DNA of 64,000 nucleotides from JAXLRU01 sp046330935 (GTDB taxonomy: Bacteria; Actinomycetota; Actinomycetes; Actinomycetales; Kineosporiaceae): the NCBI GenBank assembly GCA_046330935.1, contig JAXLRU010000005.1, forward strand, positions 496,001 through 560,000, read 5' to 3'. The notes under the pieces were generated by a model. That model did no database searches and was not told the origin of the DNA. It saw nothing but the letters and a program-made list of their open reading frames with translations. The first letter of the stretch is position 1, and every line of letters starts with the position of its first letter. A program made the translations under genes and the position numbers. Of the stretch, positions 23,150 through 31,257 are shown piece after piece.

Positions 23150-24112
23150 TCAGGCGAGCACGCTCAGCGCGCCCGGGACCCCCCCCACCTCGAGGGGGAG
23201 GGGACCGAGCCGCTCGCCGTCGCCGTAGGCCACGACACCGCCACGCCCGCCCGCGGCGGAGACCCGCACGTGCCGGAACGGCTCGACCGTCACCGCGGGG
23301 TGGGACAGGTGCCGCCCGCGGTAGGCCCGCGGGATGAACCGCAGGAGCTCCAGGGGCCGCATGCCGCCGATCGTCACGACCTCGGCGGTGCCGTCCCCGG
23401 GGTCGGATCCAGGGCTGATCGGGACGCCACCGCCGTAGGTGGAGACGTTCGCGACGGCCAGCAGCAGGGCGGAGCGGATCTGCGGCGGCTGGTCGGGCAG
23501 CTCCAGCAGGTAGGCGCGGGTGCGCAGGCCCGGCAGCTCCGCGAGCAGCGCGAGGTCGTAGCGGCGGCGACCGGGCGGCCAGCGCCAGCCGTTGGCGCGC
23601 TCGTTGACGACGGCGTCGAACCCTGCGGCGATGACGCCGACCACCCAGCGGCGGCCCCAGCCGCCCTCGACGGCCAGGGCATCGACGTCACGGGGCGGTC
23701 TTGCCGCCGCCAGGAGGTGCAGGACGCGGGCGATCGCCGCGTCGGGGTCGGCGGGGAAGCCCAGGCAGGCGGCGACGTCGTTGCCGGTGCCCGCTGGCAC
23801 GACGGCCAGCGGCGGTACCTGCAGCCCGTCCTCGCGCGCGTCGCACAGGACGTTGGCGGCGGCGTGGGCGGTGCCGTCACCCCCGACCGCGACGACGGCG
23901 CAGGCGGGGGTGGAGACGAGGTCGCGCAGTGTCTGCGCGGCGGCGACCGCGGACGCCCCGGAGACGACCTCCACGTTCAGGCCGGCTCGGCGGCACCGGG
24001 CGACCACCCGCTCCCCCACGGCGGCCGCCCGGCCCTTGCCGGCACGCGGGTTCACCGCCAGGACGAGCCGGCGTGGACCACCGTCGTCGCCTCGCGAGCC
24101 GTTCGCGTTCAG
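23150..24112 (-). CDS. Diacylglycerol/lipid kinase
   Basis: This 320-residue DAGK-catalytic-domain protein phosphorylates a lipid hydroxyl such as diacylglycerol. The nucleotide loop GGDGT is at 77-81 and PAGTGNDVA at 106-114. The second domain contains AAGFDAVVNERANG and a late DPGDGTAEVVTIGG stretch. There is no ATG, GTG or TTG in a sensible place: the frame is open through tatC, and the next downstream GTG would delete the first strand of the fold. I propose a CTG start at 24110-24112 overlapping the tatC stop as CTGA. The same unusual junction recurs at 52135-52138. The start is uncertain; the function is firm at family level. Confidence 0.85.
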   Translation of the reverse strand: MNANGSRGDDGGPRRLVLAVNPRAGKGRAAAVGERVVARCRRAGLNVEVVSGASAVAAAQTLRDLVSTPACAVVAVGGDGTAHAAANVLCDAREDGLQVPPLAVVPAGTGNDVAACLGFPADPDAAIARVLHLLAAARPPRDVDALAVEGGWGRRWVVGVIAAGFDAVVNERANGWRWPPGRRRYDLALLAELPGLRTRAYLLELPDQPPQIRSALLLAVANVSTYGGGVPISPGSDPGDGTAEVVTIGGMRPLELLRFIPRAYRGRHLSHPAVTVEPFRHVRVSAAGGRGGVVAYGDGERLGPLPLEVGGVPGALSVLA

Positions 24113-24930
24113 AGCGGACTCGCCTCGTCGTCGCCCACCTGCGCGAGCGGGTCCGCGGCGCGGGTCTTCTCGCGGCGCCGGTCCACGAGGACGGCGACGC
24201 CGATGGCGCCGAGGTACAGCGCGACCATGGGGAAGGCGAGCATCAGCATCGTCCCGGCGTCGGGCGTCGGCGAGGCGATCGCAGCGAACAGGAAGCAGAG
24301 GAAGACGGCCACGCGCCAGCCGCGCACGAGGGTGCGGGAGGGCAGGACGTGCGCCAGGTTCAGGGCCACGAGCAGGAGCGGGACGACGAAGGCCACGGCG
24401 AAGGACAGCATCAGCCGGGTCACGAAGGTGAAGTACGTGTCCGCGCTGGTGAAGATGGACGAGCCCTCGGGCACGAAGTCGGCGAAGAACGTGACGGCGT
24501 TCGGCAGGATCAGCCAGGCCAGGGCGATGCCCGACAGGAACAGCGGCACCGCGGCGGCGACGAAGCCGAGGGCGTAGCGCTTCTCGCGCCGGGTCAGGCC
24601 AGGCACCACGAACGCCCACAGCTGGTACAGCCACACGGGGCTGGCGATGACCAGCCCGAGGTAGACCGACAGCTTGAGCTGGAGGTTGAACGCGCTCGAC
24701 AGCTCGCTGAAGTTGATGTTCGCGTTGATCCCGCGGTCGCGGCCGACGTCGAGCAGGGGGCGCTGGAGGGCGTCGAACAGGCGGCCGTAGGCGAACCAGC
24801 CGCCGACCGATCCCGCGAGGATCGCCAGGCCGCACACGAACAACCGGCGGCGCAGCTCGGCGAGGTGTTCCCGCAGAGGCATGCGACCCTGCGGGTCCCG
24901 GGGGCGGCGCCTGGGGACGGTCAGCGCCAC
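24109..24930 (-). CDS. tatC: Sec-independent protein translocase TatC
   Basis: This 273-residue, six-helix core subunit of the twin-arginine translocase binds the RR signal. The family landmarks are present: MPLREHLAELRRRLF before helix 1, FNLQLKLSVYLGLVIASPVWLYQLWAF (in two parts) around helix 2, PGLTRREKRYA after helix 3 region, and VVPLLLVALNLAHVL, then FAAIASPTPD in the late loop. It follows tatA with only three bases between, forming a tatA-tatC operon. The lipid-kinase gene is coupled to its stop codon. The translocase could export the GH115 enzyme encoded at 59977-63216, which has an SRRG signal. Confidence 0.95.
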   Translation of the reverse strand: MALTVPRRRPRDPQGRMPLREHLAELRRRLFVCGLAILAGSVGGWFAYGRLFDALQRPLLDVGRDRGINANINFSELSSAFNLQLKLSVYLGLVIASPVWLYQLWAFVVPGLTRREKRYALGFVAAAVPLFLSGIALAWLILPNAVTFFADFVPEGSSIFTSADTYFTFVTRLMLSFAVAFVVPLLLVALNLAHVLPSRTLVRGWRVAVFLCFLFAAIASPTPDAGTMLMLAFPMVALYLGAIGVAVLVDRRREKTRAADPLAQVGDDEASPL

Positions 24931-24933
24931 GGA

Positions 24934-25203
24934 TCAGGCGTCGCGGCGCGGCTCGGTCGACGAGGTGCGCGGCGTCTGCTCGTCGTCGACGACCCGACCC
25001 TCGAGGGCCTCCGGCGGGGTCGGCTTGGGTGCCGGCGTCGAGGAGGACTTGTCCTCCTGCATGGCGCTGATCTCCGACTTGAAGATGCGCATCGAGCGCC
25101 CCAGACCGCGAGCGGCGTCGGGCAGTCGCTTGCCGCCGAACAGCACCAGGACGACCACCAGGAGGAGCAACAGGTGCGCGGGCTCAAGGCCGTTGCGGAA
25201 CAT
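24934..25203 (-). CDS. tatA: Twin-arginine translocase subunit TatA
   Basis: This 89-residue pore-forming subunit has a short N-terminus and one membrane helix (about residues 9-23, PAHLLLLLVVVLVLFGG). The amphipathic hinge starts with the conserved FGGKRLPDAARGLGRSMRIFK element. A charged proline-rich cytoplasmic tail follows. AGAGAGG precedes the ATG, and a TAGGAT -10-like box lies about 35 bases upstream (25237-25242 complement). It is followed after three bases by tatC. Confidence 0.94.
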   Translation of the reverse strand: MFRNGLEPAHLLLLLVVVLVLFGGKRLPDAARGLGRSMRIFKSEISAMQEDKSSSTPAPKPTPPEALEGRVVDDEQTPRTSSTEPRRDA

Positions 25204-25271
25204 GGTCCGAACCTCTCTGTCGGTGGTGCTCAGCCCATCCTAGGCGGGTCGTGCGGGACCGGCGGGGCCGG

Positions 25272-25637
25272 TCACCGGCCCGTGGACGTGGCGGGTGGGG
25301 CGGGACGGGGAGGCCGGGTGCCGCGGGCTCCCTGCCCGGCGGCGATGGCCGCCCTCGTGCGGCGTGCGGCGCGGGTGCGGGCGATCCGCAGCCGCGGCTC
25401 GTGCGCGCGCCGCAGGGATCGCGGGTCGGCGAACGGAGCCGGCTGGGGCGTCTGCGCGCGCGGGTACCGGCTCTCGAAGGACTCCCGGACGGCTTCGGCG
25501 GTGGTCCCGAAGCGGCGTGAGGCCTCCGACACCTCCCGCAGTGCGCCGCGGGCCTGGCGCCACACGGCGCGGGCGAGCAGGGCGTGCAGGAGCAGACCTG
25601 CCAGCACCATGCCCGTCCACACCATCGCCCAGACCAT
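25272..25637 (-). CDS. Small single-span membrane protein with basic tail
   Basis: This 121-residue protein of unknown function has one hydrophobic helix at residues 3-25 (WAMVWTGMVLAGLLLHALLA). A short helical cytoplasmic or extracytoplasmic region (RQARGALREVSEASRRFG) follows, then a long arginine-rich, disordered tail. The frame extends further upstream, but the ATG at 25637 places the helix at the N-terminus. It lies between tatA and the zinc-ribbon gene on the same strand. Similar small proteins occur near pafC/tat genes in related actinobacteria, as I recall; no function is known to me. Confidence 0.55.
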   Translation of the reverse strand: MVWAMVWTGMVLAGLLLHALLARAVWRQARGALREVSEASRRFGTTAEAVRESFESRYPRAQTPQPAPFADPRSLRRAHEPRLRIARTRAARRTRAAIAAGQGARGTRPPRPAPPATSTGR

Positions 25638-25764
25638 GCGGGCAAGGCTAACCGCCCGGGCGGTGGTGCGGGGGTCGAGGTGGGCGGTGCGCCGCATCCG
25701 TCGTCGATCCGACGTCGTGACGTCGCCACCTCGCCGCCTCCGGTTCGCCGTCCTGACACGCGTC

Positions 25765-25792
25765 GTCCCCGTGCCGGATGCGGCACGGGGAC
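25765..25792. terminator. Strong hairpin (second of two)
   Basis: GTCCCCGTGCC (25765-25775) pairs perfectly with GGCACGGGGAC (25782-25792) across a six-base loop. It lies next to an even stronger hairpin. Together they isolate the zinc-ribbon gene from the genes downstream. Confidence 0.6.
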
Positions 25793-25802
25793 GGGAGTGG
25801 TG

Positions 25803-25842
25803 CCGGCGCGCCGGGGGTTCGCCGACGCCCCCGGCGCGCCGG
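25803..25842 (-). terminator. Terminator of the zinc-ribbon gene
   Basis: Perfect 15-base arms (25803-25817 and 25828-25842; left arm CCGGCGCGCCGGGGG) with a ten-base loop begin three bases after the zinc-ribbon stop codon on the minus strand. Confidence 0.7.
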
Positions 25843-25845
25843 AGC

Positions 25846-26205
25846 TCAGTAGGCGGACTCCTGTGCGGTCCCGGCGTGGCGCACCGTCGACGCCGCGGCG
25901 GCGGCCACGAGGTCGGCGGAGTTGAGCCACAGCGCGAAGTCGAGGACGTCGTCGTAGTCCAGCGCGGGCCCCGTGTGCTCCTCCAGGGCCTCGGCCGGGA
26001 TGGTCCAGGGCTCGGCCACGACACCGCCGGAGATGAGCAGCGCGACGACGTCGCGCCCGGCGGGCTTGCGGACCTCCTCCAGGCACGTCGTGCAGGTGAA
26101 GGCGTAGTAGGACCAGGTCTTCACCGAGCAGACGACGAGACGAACCTGGACCGGGGTGAGCTCGACGTCACCGCAGCTGGGGCACGACGCCTTGATGGTC
26201 GTCAT
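25846..26205 (-). CDS. Zinc-ribbon protein of unknown function
   Basis: This 119-residue soluble protein has two knuckles, CPSCGD (8-13) and CTTCLEE (38-44), which together form a four-cysteine zinc ribbon. The remainder, rich in acidic and hydrophobic residues (WTIPAEALEEHTGPALDYDDVLDFALWL in two parts), looks helical. A clear GGGAGGTG ribosome site precedes the ATG. It is isolated by strong hairpins downstream and its own upstream region. Conserved in actinobacteria but without an assigned role that I know of; a nucleic-acid or protein contact function is a guess. Confidence 0.7.
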   Translation of the reverse strand: MTTIKASCPSCGDVELTPVQVRLVVCSVKTWSYYAFTCTTCLEEVRKPAGRDVVALLISGGVVAEPWTIPAEALEEHTGPALDYDDVLDFALWLNSADLVAAAAASTVRHAGTAQESAY

Positions 26206-26407
26206 CGTCGATGCACCTCCCGTTTCTGGTATCCGGCGTGATGCCTAACCCATCGGTAGCGGTGCGTGGATCCTTAAGAACGGCCAGTGACGAGTCGGCC
26301 GTCCGTGGGCACTGTGACCCGGTTGGGTGCAGGCCGGGGCAGGGGGGTGGCCCGACGGCTGCGAGCGGGTGAGTCCGGCGGGATCAGGGGTAGCGCTCGG
26401 CAGCGGA

Positions 26408-26428
26408 CGGCCCTCGTGCCGTGGGCCG
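26408..26428 (-). terminator. Hairpin after pafC
   Basis: CGGCCC (26408-26413) pairs with GGGCCG (26423-26428), just past the pafC stop. A second weaker pair, ACGGCC/GGCCGT (26280-26302), lies further on in the 226-bp gap before the zinc-ribbon gene. Confidence 0.4.
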
Positions 26429-26431
26429 AGA

Positions 26432-27427
26432 TCAGACCTCGGCAGAGGCCGCGCCGCCGGTGCCGAGACCGGTCAGCGCGTCGGTCACGGCGGCCCGGAC
26501 GGCGTCCACGACCGTCGCGGGCGCGACGACGCGCACGGCGCCGCAGCTGCGCAGGGCCAACCGCACCACCCACTCCGGGCCGGCGGCCCGCAAGCGCACA
26601 CGCAGCGAGCCGCGCCCGGCCTCGCCCAGCTCCTCGACGTGGGTGGCGTCGTAGTACTCGGCGACCCAGCGCGCCGACGGCGCGAGGTCGAGGGTCACCT
26701 CGAGGTCGTCGGGTCCGGGCCGGAACAGCTGCTCGAGGTCCTCCCTCCCCCGCGCCTGGGGCGGGGGTGTGCCGTCGACGTCGCTCACCTCGAGGGCCAC
26801 GATCCGGTCGGTGCGGAACAGGCGCACCGCCTCGGCCCGGTGGCACCACCCCTCCAGGTACCAGCGGCCCGAGACGGAGGCGAGGCGGATCGGGTCGACG
26901 TCGCGCGAGGTCAACTCGTCCCGGCTGGGCACCAGGTAGTCCAGGTGCAGCCGGCGCCTGCCGGACAGCGCCCGCCGGATGCCGGCGAGGACCGTCTCCT
27001 GCCCGTCCGCGCCGCCGAGGTCGACGGTCACGGCCGCCGCGGCCCGGGCCGCCTCGCCGGCCGCCGCCGTGAGCTTGTCGAGCGCCGACTCCACCGCCTC
27101 GCGTTCGTGCAGCCCGGGCACCTCGGCGAGGGTCCGCAGGCCCGCGATCAGGGCCACGGCCTCGTCGAGGTCGAACCGCCGCGGGCGGGCGAGGGTGTCG
27201 GCGTTGTCGAGGTAGACGTGCCCCGACTCCCAGTCGGCCTCGATCAGGTCGTCGGGCATGTGCCCGGGCGTGCCGCACACGAACAGCAGCTGCAGGTCCT
27301 TCACCAACTGCGCCTCGGTGATGCCGAAGTGGGCGGCGGCCTCCGGCAGGGCGATGCCCTGCCGTTGCAGCAGCCACGGCACCATCGACAGCAGCCGGGA
27401 CAGGCGCTCGGTCGCCGCGACGCTCAC
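26432..27427 (-). CDS. pafC: WYL-domain transcriptional activator PafC
   Basis: This 331-residue partner of PafB has an N-terminal winged helix (RLSRLLSMVPWLLQRQGI, then EAAAHFGITEAQLVKDLQLLFVCG in two parts) and a WYL ligand-sensing domain. The WYL core is seen as RRRLHLDYLVPSRDELTSRDVDP and SGRWYLEGWCHRAEAVRLFRTDRI (each in two parts). The C-terminal WCX-like extension ends with VRLALRSCGAVRVVAP. Known PafBC activates the LexA-independent DNA-damage response by stabilising RNA polymerase at its promoters. The GTG start overlaps the pafB stop as GTGA, so the two are made together. Confidence 0.93.
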   Translation of the reverse strand: MSVAATERLSRLLSMVPWLLQRQGIALPEAAAHFGITEAQLVKDLQLLFVCGTPGHMPDDLIEADWESGHVYLDNADTLARPRRFDLDEAVALIAGLRTLAEVPGLHEREAVESALDKLTAAAGEAARAAAAVTVDLGGADGQETVLAGIRRALSGRRRLHLDYLVPSRDELTSRDVDPIRLASVSGRWYLEGWCHRAEAVRLFRTDRIVALEVSDVDGTPPPQARGREDLEQLFRPGPDDLEVTLDLAPSARWVAEYYDATHVEELGEAGRGSLRVRLRAAGPEWVVRLALRSCGAVRVVAPATVVDAVRAAVTDALTGLGTGGAASAEV

Positions 27428-28455
27428 GACGCCACCTCCGCTGCGGGGTCGGCGAGGCCGTGGCTGCGGGCGACGGCCCGCAGGTGGGTGGCGACGAGCG
27501 CCGCGACGTCGGGTGGCCACAGCAGGCGGACGTCGGGCCCGTGCCCGACGACCTCCACGGCGAGCCCGTGGGGGTCGGCGACGGGGACGCGCACCTCGTC
27601 CCACCCGGCATTGGGACCGGCCGTGGCGGGGGCTGCGTCGACGCCGGCCGCCGCCGGCTCCACGGGGACCGCCCTGCGGCGCAGGAACCCGCCGCGCCCG
27701 GCGCGCACGTGCAACAGCGCCACCCGCGGGTCGTTGCGCCTCGGCCCCGCCCCCACGAGGGAGGCCGGGTCGAGGTCGGCGGGAGGCTCGAAGGAACCCG
27801 CGGGCCCCAGGCGCCGCACGTCGCCCTGGATGCGCGAGAGCCGGAACGCCCGCGGCGCCCCACGGTCGAGGTCGTGCCCGACGAGGTACCAGTGACCGCC
27901 CCGGCTGGTCAGTGCCCAGGGCTGCACCCGGCGCGCACCGGCGTCGCCCTCCGGCTTGCGGTAGCCGAACCCGACGGGCGCGCGGTCGCGCGTGGCCGCG
28001 TACAGCGGGTCGAACGCCGGCTCGGGGGTCAGCACGTGCGGCTCGACTCCTGCCACCGACTCCTCGTCGAGATCGACCCCCGCCGCCCGCAACTTCGCCA
28101 GCCCTGCGGCCGCGGGCCCCGCCAGGCCTGCCTGCTGCCAGACGCGCGCGGCGAGCCCGAGGACGGCCGACTCCTCGGCGGTGAGGTCGATCGGCGGCAG
28201 CGCGTAGGCGTGCGGGTCGATCCGGTACCCGGGCTCGTCGTCGAACCAGGCGCTGTCGCTGCCGGTGCTCACGGGGATGCCGAGCTCGCGCAGGTCCTCC
28301 TTGTCGCGCTCGAACATCCGGTCGAACGCCTCCGTGGAGGCGCAGTCGGCGTACTGCGGCACGGCGGAGCGGATCTGCTCCTTGCTCAGCCACCGTCGGG
28401 TGGCGAGCAGGCAGATGACCAGATTGAGCAATCGCTCGGTGCGCCGGGAGGACAT
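27424..28455 (-). CDS. pafB: WYL-domain transcriptional activator PafB
   Basis: This 343-residue first subunit of the PafBC DNA-damage activator has an N-terminal winged helix (TERLLNLVICLLATRRWLSK, then YADCASTEAFDRMFERDKEDL). A linker domain and a WYL domain follow (GARRVQPWALTSRGGHWYLVG, then DRGAPRAFRLSRIQGD). The ATG lies eight bases after a TAACGT box (28464-28469 complement) without a ribosome site, so the message is probably leaderless. It forms a coupled pair with pafC. The genes belong to the Pup-proteasome neighbourhood but are separated from pafA here by DUF3866 and two FKBP genes. The promoter interlocks with that of the divergent DUF3866 gene. Confidence 0.93.
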   Translation of the reverse strand: MSSRRTERLLNLVICLLATRRWLSKEQIRSAVPQYADCASTEAFDRMFERDKEDLRELGIPVSTGSDSAWFDDEPGYRIDPHAYALPPIDLTAEESAVLGLAARVWQQAGLAGPAAAGLAKLRAAGVDLDEESVAGVEPHVLTPEPAFDPLYAATRDRAPVGFGYRKPEGDAGARRVQPWALTSRGGHWYLVGHDLDRGAPRAFRLSRIQGDVRRLGPAGSFEPPADLDPASLVGAGPRRNDPRVALLHVRAGRGGFLRRRAVPVEPAAAGVDAAPATAGPNAGWDEVRVPVADPHGLAVEVVGHGPDVRLLWPPDVAALVATHLRAVARSHGLADPAAEVAS

Positions 28456-28463
28456 CGGGGGGC

Positions 28464-28481
28464 ACGTTACCCGAGTAGCCT
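28464..28481. promoter_or_regulatory. Interlocked divergent promoters of pafB and the DUF3866 gene
   Basis: The pafB -10 (TAACGT on the minus strand, 28464-28469) and the DUF3866 -10 (TAGCCT, 28476-28481) are six bases apart. They face away from each other, so each -35 would lie beyond the other's -10. Polymerase can use only one at a time. Confidence 0.45.
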
Positions 28482-28502
28482 GCCCGGGTTCGGGAGGTGT
28501 CG

Positions 28503-29597
28503 GTGATCAGGTGGCGCGAGGCACGCGTGACGCGCGTGCGGCGGCAGTGGCAGGGGGCGACCGAGCTCGAGGTCGACGTCGCGGGCGTCGACGGCGGGTG
28601 GCGGGCGCTGGCCTACCCGCAGCTGGTGGGCGAGGCGCTCGTGGGCGACACGGTGCTGCTCAACACGACCGCCCTCGAACGTGGCCTCGGCACCGGCGGG
28701 TACGCGCTCGTCGTGGCCGTCGTGTCGCGCCTGCCGGAGCCGGAGCCCCAGCCGGCGGCGGGTCACATGGTCAAGGCCCGCTACACGCCGCTGCAGGCCA
28801 TGGTGCTGGGCGTCGACGAGCAGGAGTCCCCCCACCACGAGGTGTTGCGCGACGCCGACGACCTCGCGGGCCTGCCGGTCGTCGTCGCCGACCTGCACAG
28901 CGCCGTCCCCGCGATCGTGGCGGGGGTGCGCGCCCGTCGTCCGCAGGCGCGGGTGGTTTACGTGATGACCGACGGCGGGGCGCTGCCGGCCTGGTTCTCC
29001 CGCACCGTGGCGGGCCTGCGCGAGGCCGGGTGGCTCGCGGCCTGCGTGAGCGCCGGGCAGGCATTCGGCGGCGACACCGAGGCCGTGACCGTGCACTCGG
29101 CGCTGCTCGCCGCGAGGCTGGTGCACCGCGCCGACGTCGTCGTGGTCGCGCAGGGGCCCGGCAACCTCGGCACGGGGACCCGCTGGGGCTTCTCGGGGGT
29201 CGCCGTGGGCGAGGCGCTGAACGCCGCGGGCGTGCTGGGGGGGCGCCCCGTCGCAGCCCTGCGCGTCTCGCAGGCCGACGAGCGTGAGCGCCATCGCGGG
29301 GTCAGCCACCACAGCCTCACCGCCGTCGGTCGCGTGGCGCTGACCCCGTGCGACGTCGTCCTGCCCGCGTTCGAGGGCGCCTTCGGCGAGCTGGTGGCCG
29401 GGCAGGCACGCGCCCTGGTCGCCCCCCACACCCCGCACCGCCTGGTGCCGGTCGCCCTCGACGGGCTCCTTGAGGCGTTGCGCGGCAGCCCCGTCACGCT
29501 GTCGACGATGGGCCGGGGCCTGGCCGACGACGAGGCCGCCTTCCTGGCCGCCGCGGCCGCCGGGGCCCACGCGGCGACGCCGGCCGCGACCGGCTGA
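28503..29597 (+). CDS. DUF3866 family protein
   Basis: This 364-residue conserved actinobacterial protein of unknown function belongs to DUF3866. Recognisable family parts are TALERGLGTGGYALVV (about 57-72), GHMVKARYTPLQAMVLGVDE (about 88-107) and a late GVSHHSLTAVGRVALT stretch. An internal VVVADLHSAVPAIVAG and VYVMTDGGALPAWFSRTV suggest an alpha/beta fold. No signal peptide is seen. The GTG at 28503 is chosen because GGGAGG ends five bases before it; the GTG six bases earlier overlaps that site. It is the only plus-strand gene in the pafBC-pafA stretch, and its promoter competes with pafB, which hints at a DNA-damage or proteolysis link (inference). Confidence 0.8.
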   Translation: MIRWREARVTRVRRQWQGATELEVDVAGVDGGWRALAYPQLVGEALVGDTVLLNTTALERGLGTGGYALVVAVVSRLPEPEPQPAAGHMVKARYTPLQAMVLGVDEQESPHHEVLRDADDLAGLPVVVADLHSAVPAIVAGVRARRPQARVVYVMTDGGALPAWFSRTVAGLREAGWLAACVSAGQAFGGDTEAVTVHSALLAARLVHRADVVVVAQGPGNLGTGTRWGFSGVAVGEALNAAGVLGGRPVAALRVSQADERERHRGVSHHSLTAVGRVALTPCDVVLPAFEGAFGELVAGQARALVAPHTPHRLVPVALDGLLEALRGSPVTLSTMGRGLADDEAAFLAAAAAGAHAATPAATG

Positions 29598-29687
29598 GGC
29601 CGCCTCAGCTCACCCGAGGCCGGGCCGACACGCCGATGGCCGCCGCCCCGCAGGGACGACGGCCACCGGTGGGTGTGGCGCGGCGGA

Positions 29688-30062
29688 TCAGCGCACGCCG
29701 ACGAGGTCCACCACGAAGATGAGGGTCTCGTTCGGCTTGATCGCCCCTCCGGCGCCCCGGCTGCCGTAGCCCAGGTGCGGCGGGATGACCAGCTTGCGCC
29801 GCCCGCCGACCTTCATGCCCGCGATCCCCTGGTCCCAGCCCGCGATGACCTGGCCCACACCGAGCTTGAACTGCAGGGCCGAGCCGCGGTTCCAGCTCGC
29901 GTCGAACTCCTCCCCCGTGGAGAACGCCACGCCCACGTAGTGCGCGGACACGGTGCTGCCGGGAGTGGCCTCGGCCCCGTCACCCACGATCTCGTCGGTG
30001 ATCTGGAGCTCGGCCGGCGGCTCGCCGCCGGGGAAGTCGATCTCGGGCTTGGTGCGGTCCAT
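29688..30062 (-). CDS. FKBP-type peptidyl-prolyl isomerase
   Basis: This single-domain FKBP of 124 residues catalyses cis-trans isomerisation of Xaa-Pro bonds. The signature spans GSTVSAHYVGVAFSTGEEFD, the VGQVIAGWDQGIAGMKVGGRR stretch in two parts, and the IPPHLGYGSRGAGGAIKPNETLIFVVDL end segment, all typical of active FKBPs. It has no signal peptide, so it should be cytosolic. AAAGG precedes the ATG. It is downstream of the FKBP lipoprotein gene by 35 bases and of pafA, an order that recurs in actinobacteria. The role in the Pup system is unknown. Confidence 0.93.
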   Translation of the reverse strand: MDRTKPEIDFPGGEPPAELQITDEIVGDGAEATPGSTVSAHYVGVAFSTGEEFDASWNRGSALQFKLGVGQVIAGWDQGIAGMKVGGRRKLVIPPHLGYGSRGAGGAIKPNETLIFVVDLVGVR

Positions 30063-30097
30063 GGACGACCTTTCGTGACGGAGGACGAGGGAGGAGA

Positions 30098-31072
30098 TCA
30101 GGCGGCGTCGAGGATGTCGACGACGAACACCAGGGTGTCCGTGCCCTTGATGCCCGCCTGGGGCTGGCCGGCGGCGCCGTAGCCGTCGTTCGGCGGGATG
30201 GACAGGAGCACCTGGCTGCCGATGGTCTGGCCGACCAGGCCGGTGTCCCACCCCTTGATGACCTTGCCCGTGCCGATCTCGAACTGGACCGGGTCCTTGC
30301 CCCACGAGGAGTCGAAGGTCTTGCCGGTCGACCAGATGACGCCGGTGTAGTGGACCGTGATCGTCTGGCCCGACTTCACGACCGCGCCGCCACCCTTGAT
30401 CAGGGGCTGGACGACGAGGGAGGCCGGCGGGGAGGACTTGGGGATGGTGATGCTGGGAGCACCGACCGGCGAGAGCTTGACGGTGGGCAGCCCCGCCTTC
30501 GGGGGCACCGCCTCACCGGTGGCGCGCTTGAGCACCTTCGACGCCGACTTCACCTGGAAGTAGAAGATCAGGGTGTCGGTGGGGCCGATGCCCGCGGCGG
30601 CGACGCCCTGGCTGCCGTAGCCCTCGGCGGGCGGGATCGCGGCGAGCAGCGTGCTGCCGACCTTGGCGCCGGTCAGCGCCTTGAGCACGCCCTGGGGGAC
30701 CTGGCTCTGGCTCATCACCAGCGAGACGGGCTTCTTGCCGAACGAGGTGTCGAACTCCTTGCCGTCGGTGGCGTTCACCCCGACGTACTCGACGACGAGG
30801 CGGTCACCGCTCTCGACGGTGGCGCCGTCGCCCTCCTTGAGCACGCGGGTCGACGTCGCCTTGACCGAGAACGGCGTGCAGGGGGTGATCGTGGGCTTGT
30901 CCTTGCTCGCGTCGACGCCCACCGCGGCGAGGTCGGACTTCGAGGCCGCGGCCGAGCAGTCGCCCACGGCCGAGGACGAGCCGTCGTCCGAGCGCTCCTT
31001 CGCGCAGCCGGCGAGCACGGTGGTGGCGGCCAGCAGCGGGATCAGCAGCCGGGCGAGCTTGGAGGAGGTCAC
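30098..31072 (-). CDS. Lipoprotein with two FKBP domains
   Basis: This is a 324-residue predicted lipoprotein foldase. The signal peptide ends in the lipobox LAGC with C23 as the lipidated residue. A linker rich in serine and acidic residues precedes two FKBP-type domains, at about 78-180 and about 210-324. The first is divergent (GDRLVVEYVGVNATDGKEFD; IPPAEGYGSQG). The second is canonical (GQTITVHYTGVIWSTGKTFD; IPPNDGYGAAG). It should act on exported proteins at the outer face of the membrane. It is 35 bases upstream of the cytosolic FKBP and 185 bases downstream of pafA. Lnt encoded at 14477-16096 would N-acylate it. Confidence 0.92.
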   Translation of the reverse strand: MTSSKLARLLIPLLAATTVLAGCAKERSDDGSSSAVGDCSAAASKSDLAAVGVDASKDKPTITPCTPFSVKATSTRVLKEGDGATVESGDRLVVEYVGVNATDGKEFDTSFGKKPVSLVMSQSQVPQGVLKALTGAKVGSTLLAAIPPAEGYGSQGVAAAGIGPTDTLIFYFQVKSASKVLKRATGEAVPPKAGLPTVKLSPVGAPSITIPKSSPPASLVVQPLIKGGGAVVKSGQTITVHYTGVIWSTGKTFDSSWGKDPVQFEIGTGKVIKGWDTGLVGQTIGSQVLLSIPPNDGYGAAGQPQAGIKGTDTLVFVVDILDAA

Positions 31073-31257
31073 GGATTACCTTCAATCGAAGCGGACGGGC
31101 AGCGGTGGCCGACGGCCGTGGCCGCGATTGCCCGACGAACCGGACAGCGGCCGGCGGCCACGATAACGCGCGCTGCTGTCCGCGCCCGCCACGCACCCAC
31201 CCCGCGAGCCCCTGCCGCAGCCGCCGTCGGCGCCTGCGACGGGGTGACGCCGCGGGC

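Noticed and set aside
25218..25242. PafBC-type DNA-damage promoter (TTGTCRGTG...TANNNT) near tatA
   Set aside because: CTGTCGGTG is present on the plus strand, but the distance to the next TANNNT is wrong and no plus-strand gene follows.
20329..28455. LexA/SOS boxes upstream of the helicase and pafBC genes
   Set aside because: No GAAC-N4-GTTC type palindrome was found in these promoter regions; a match near 28312 is within coding sequence and imperfect.
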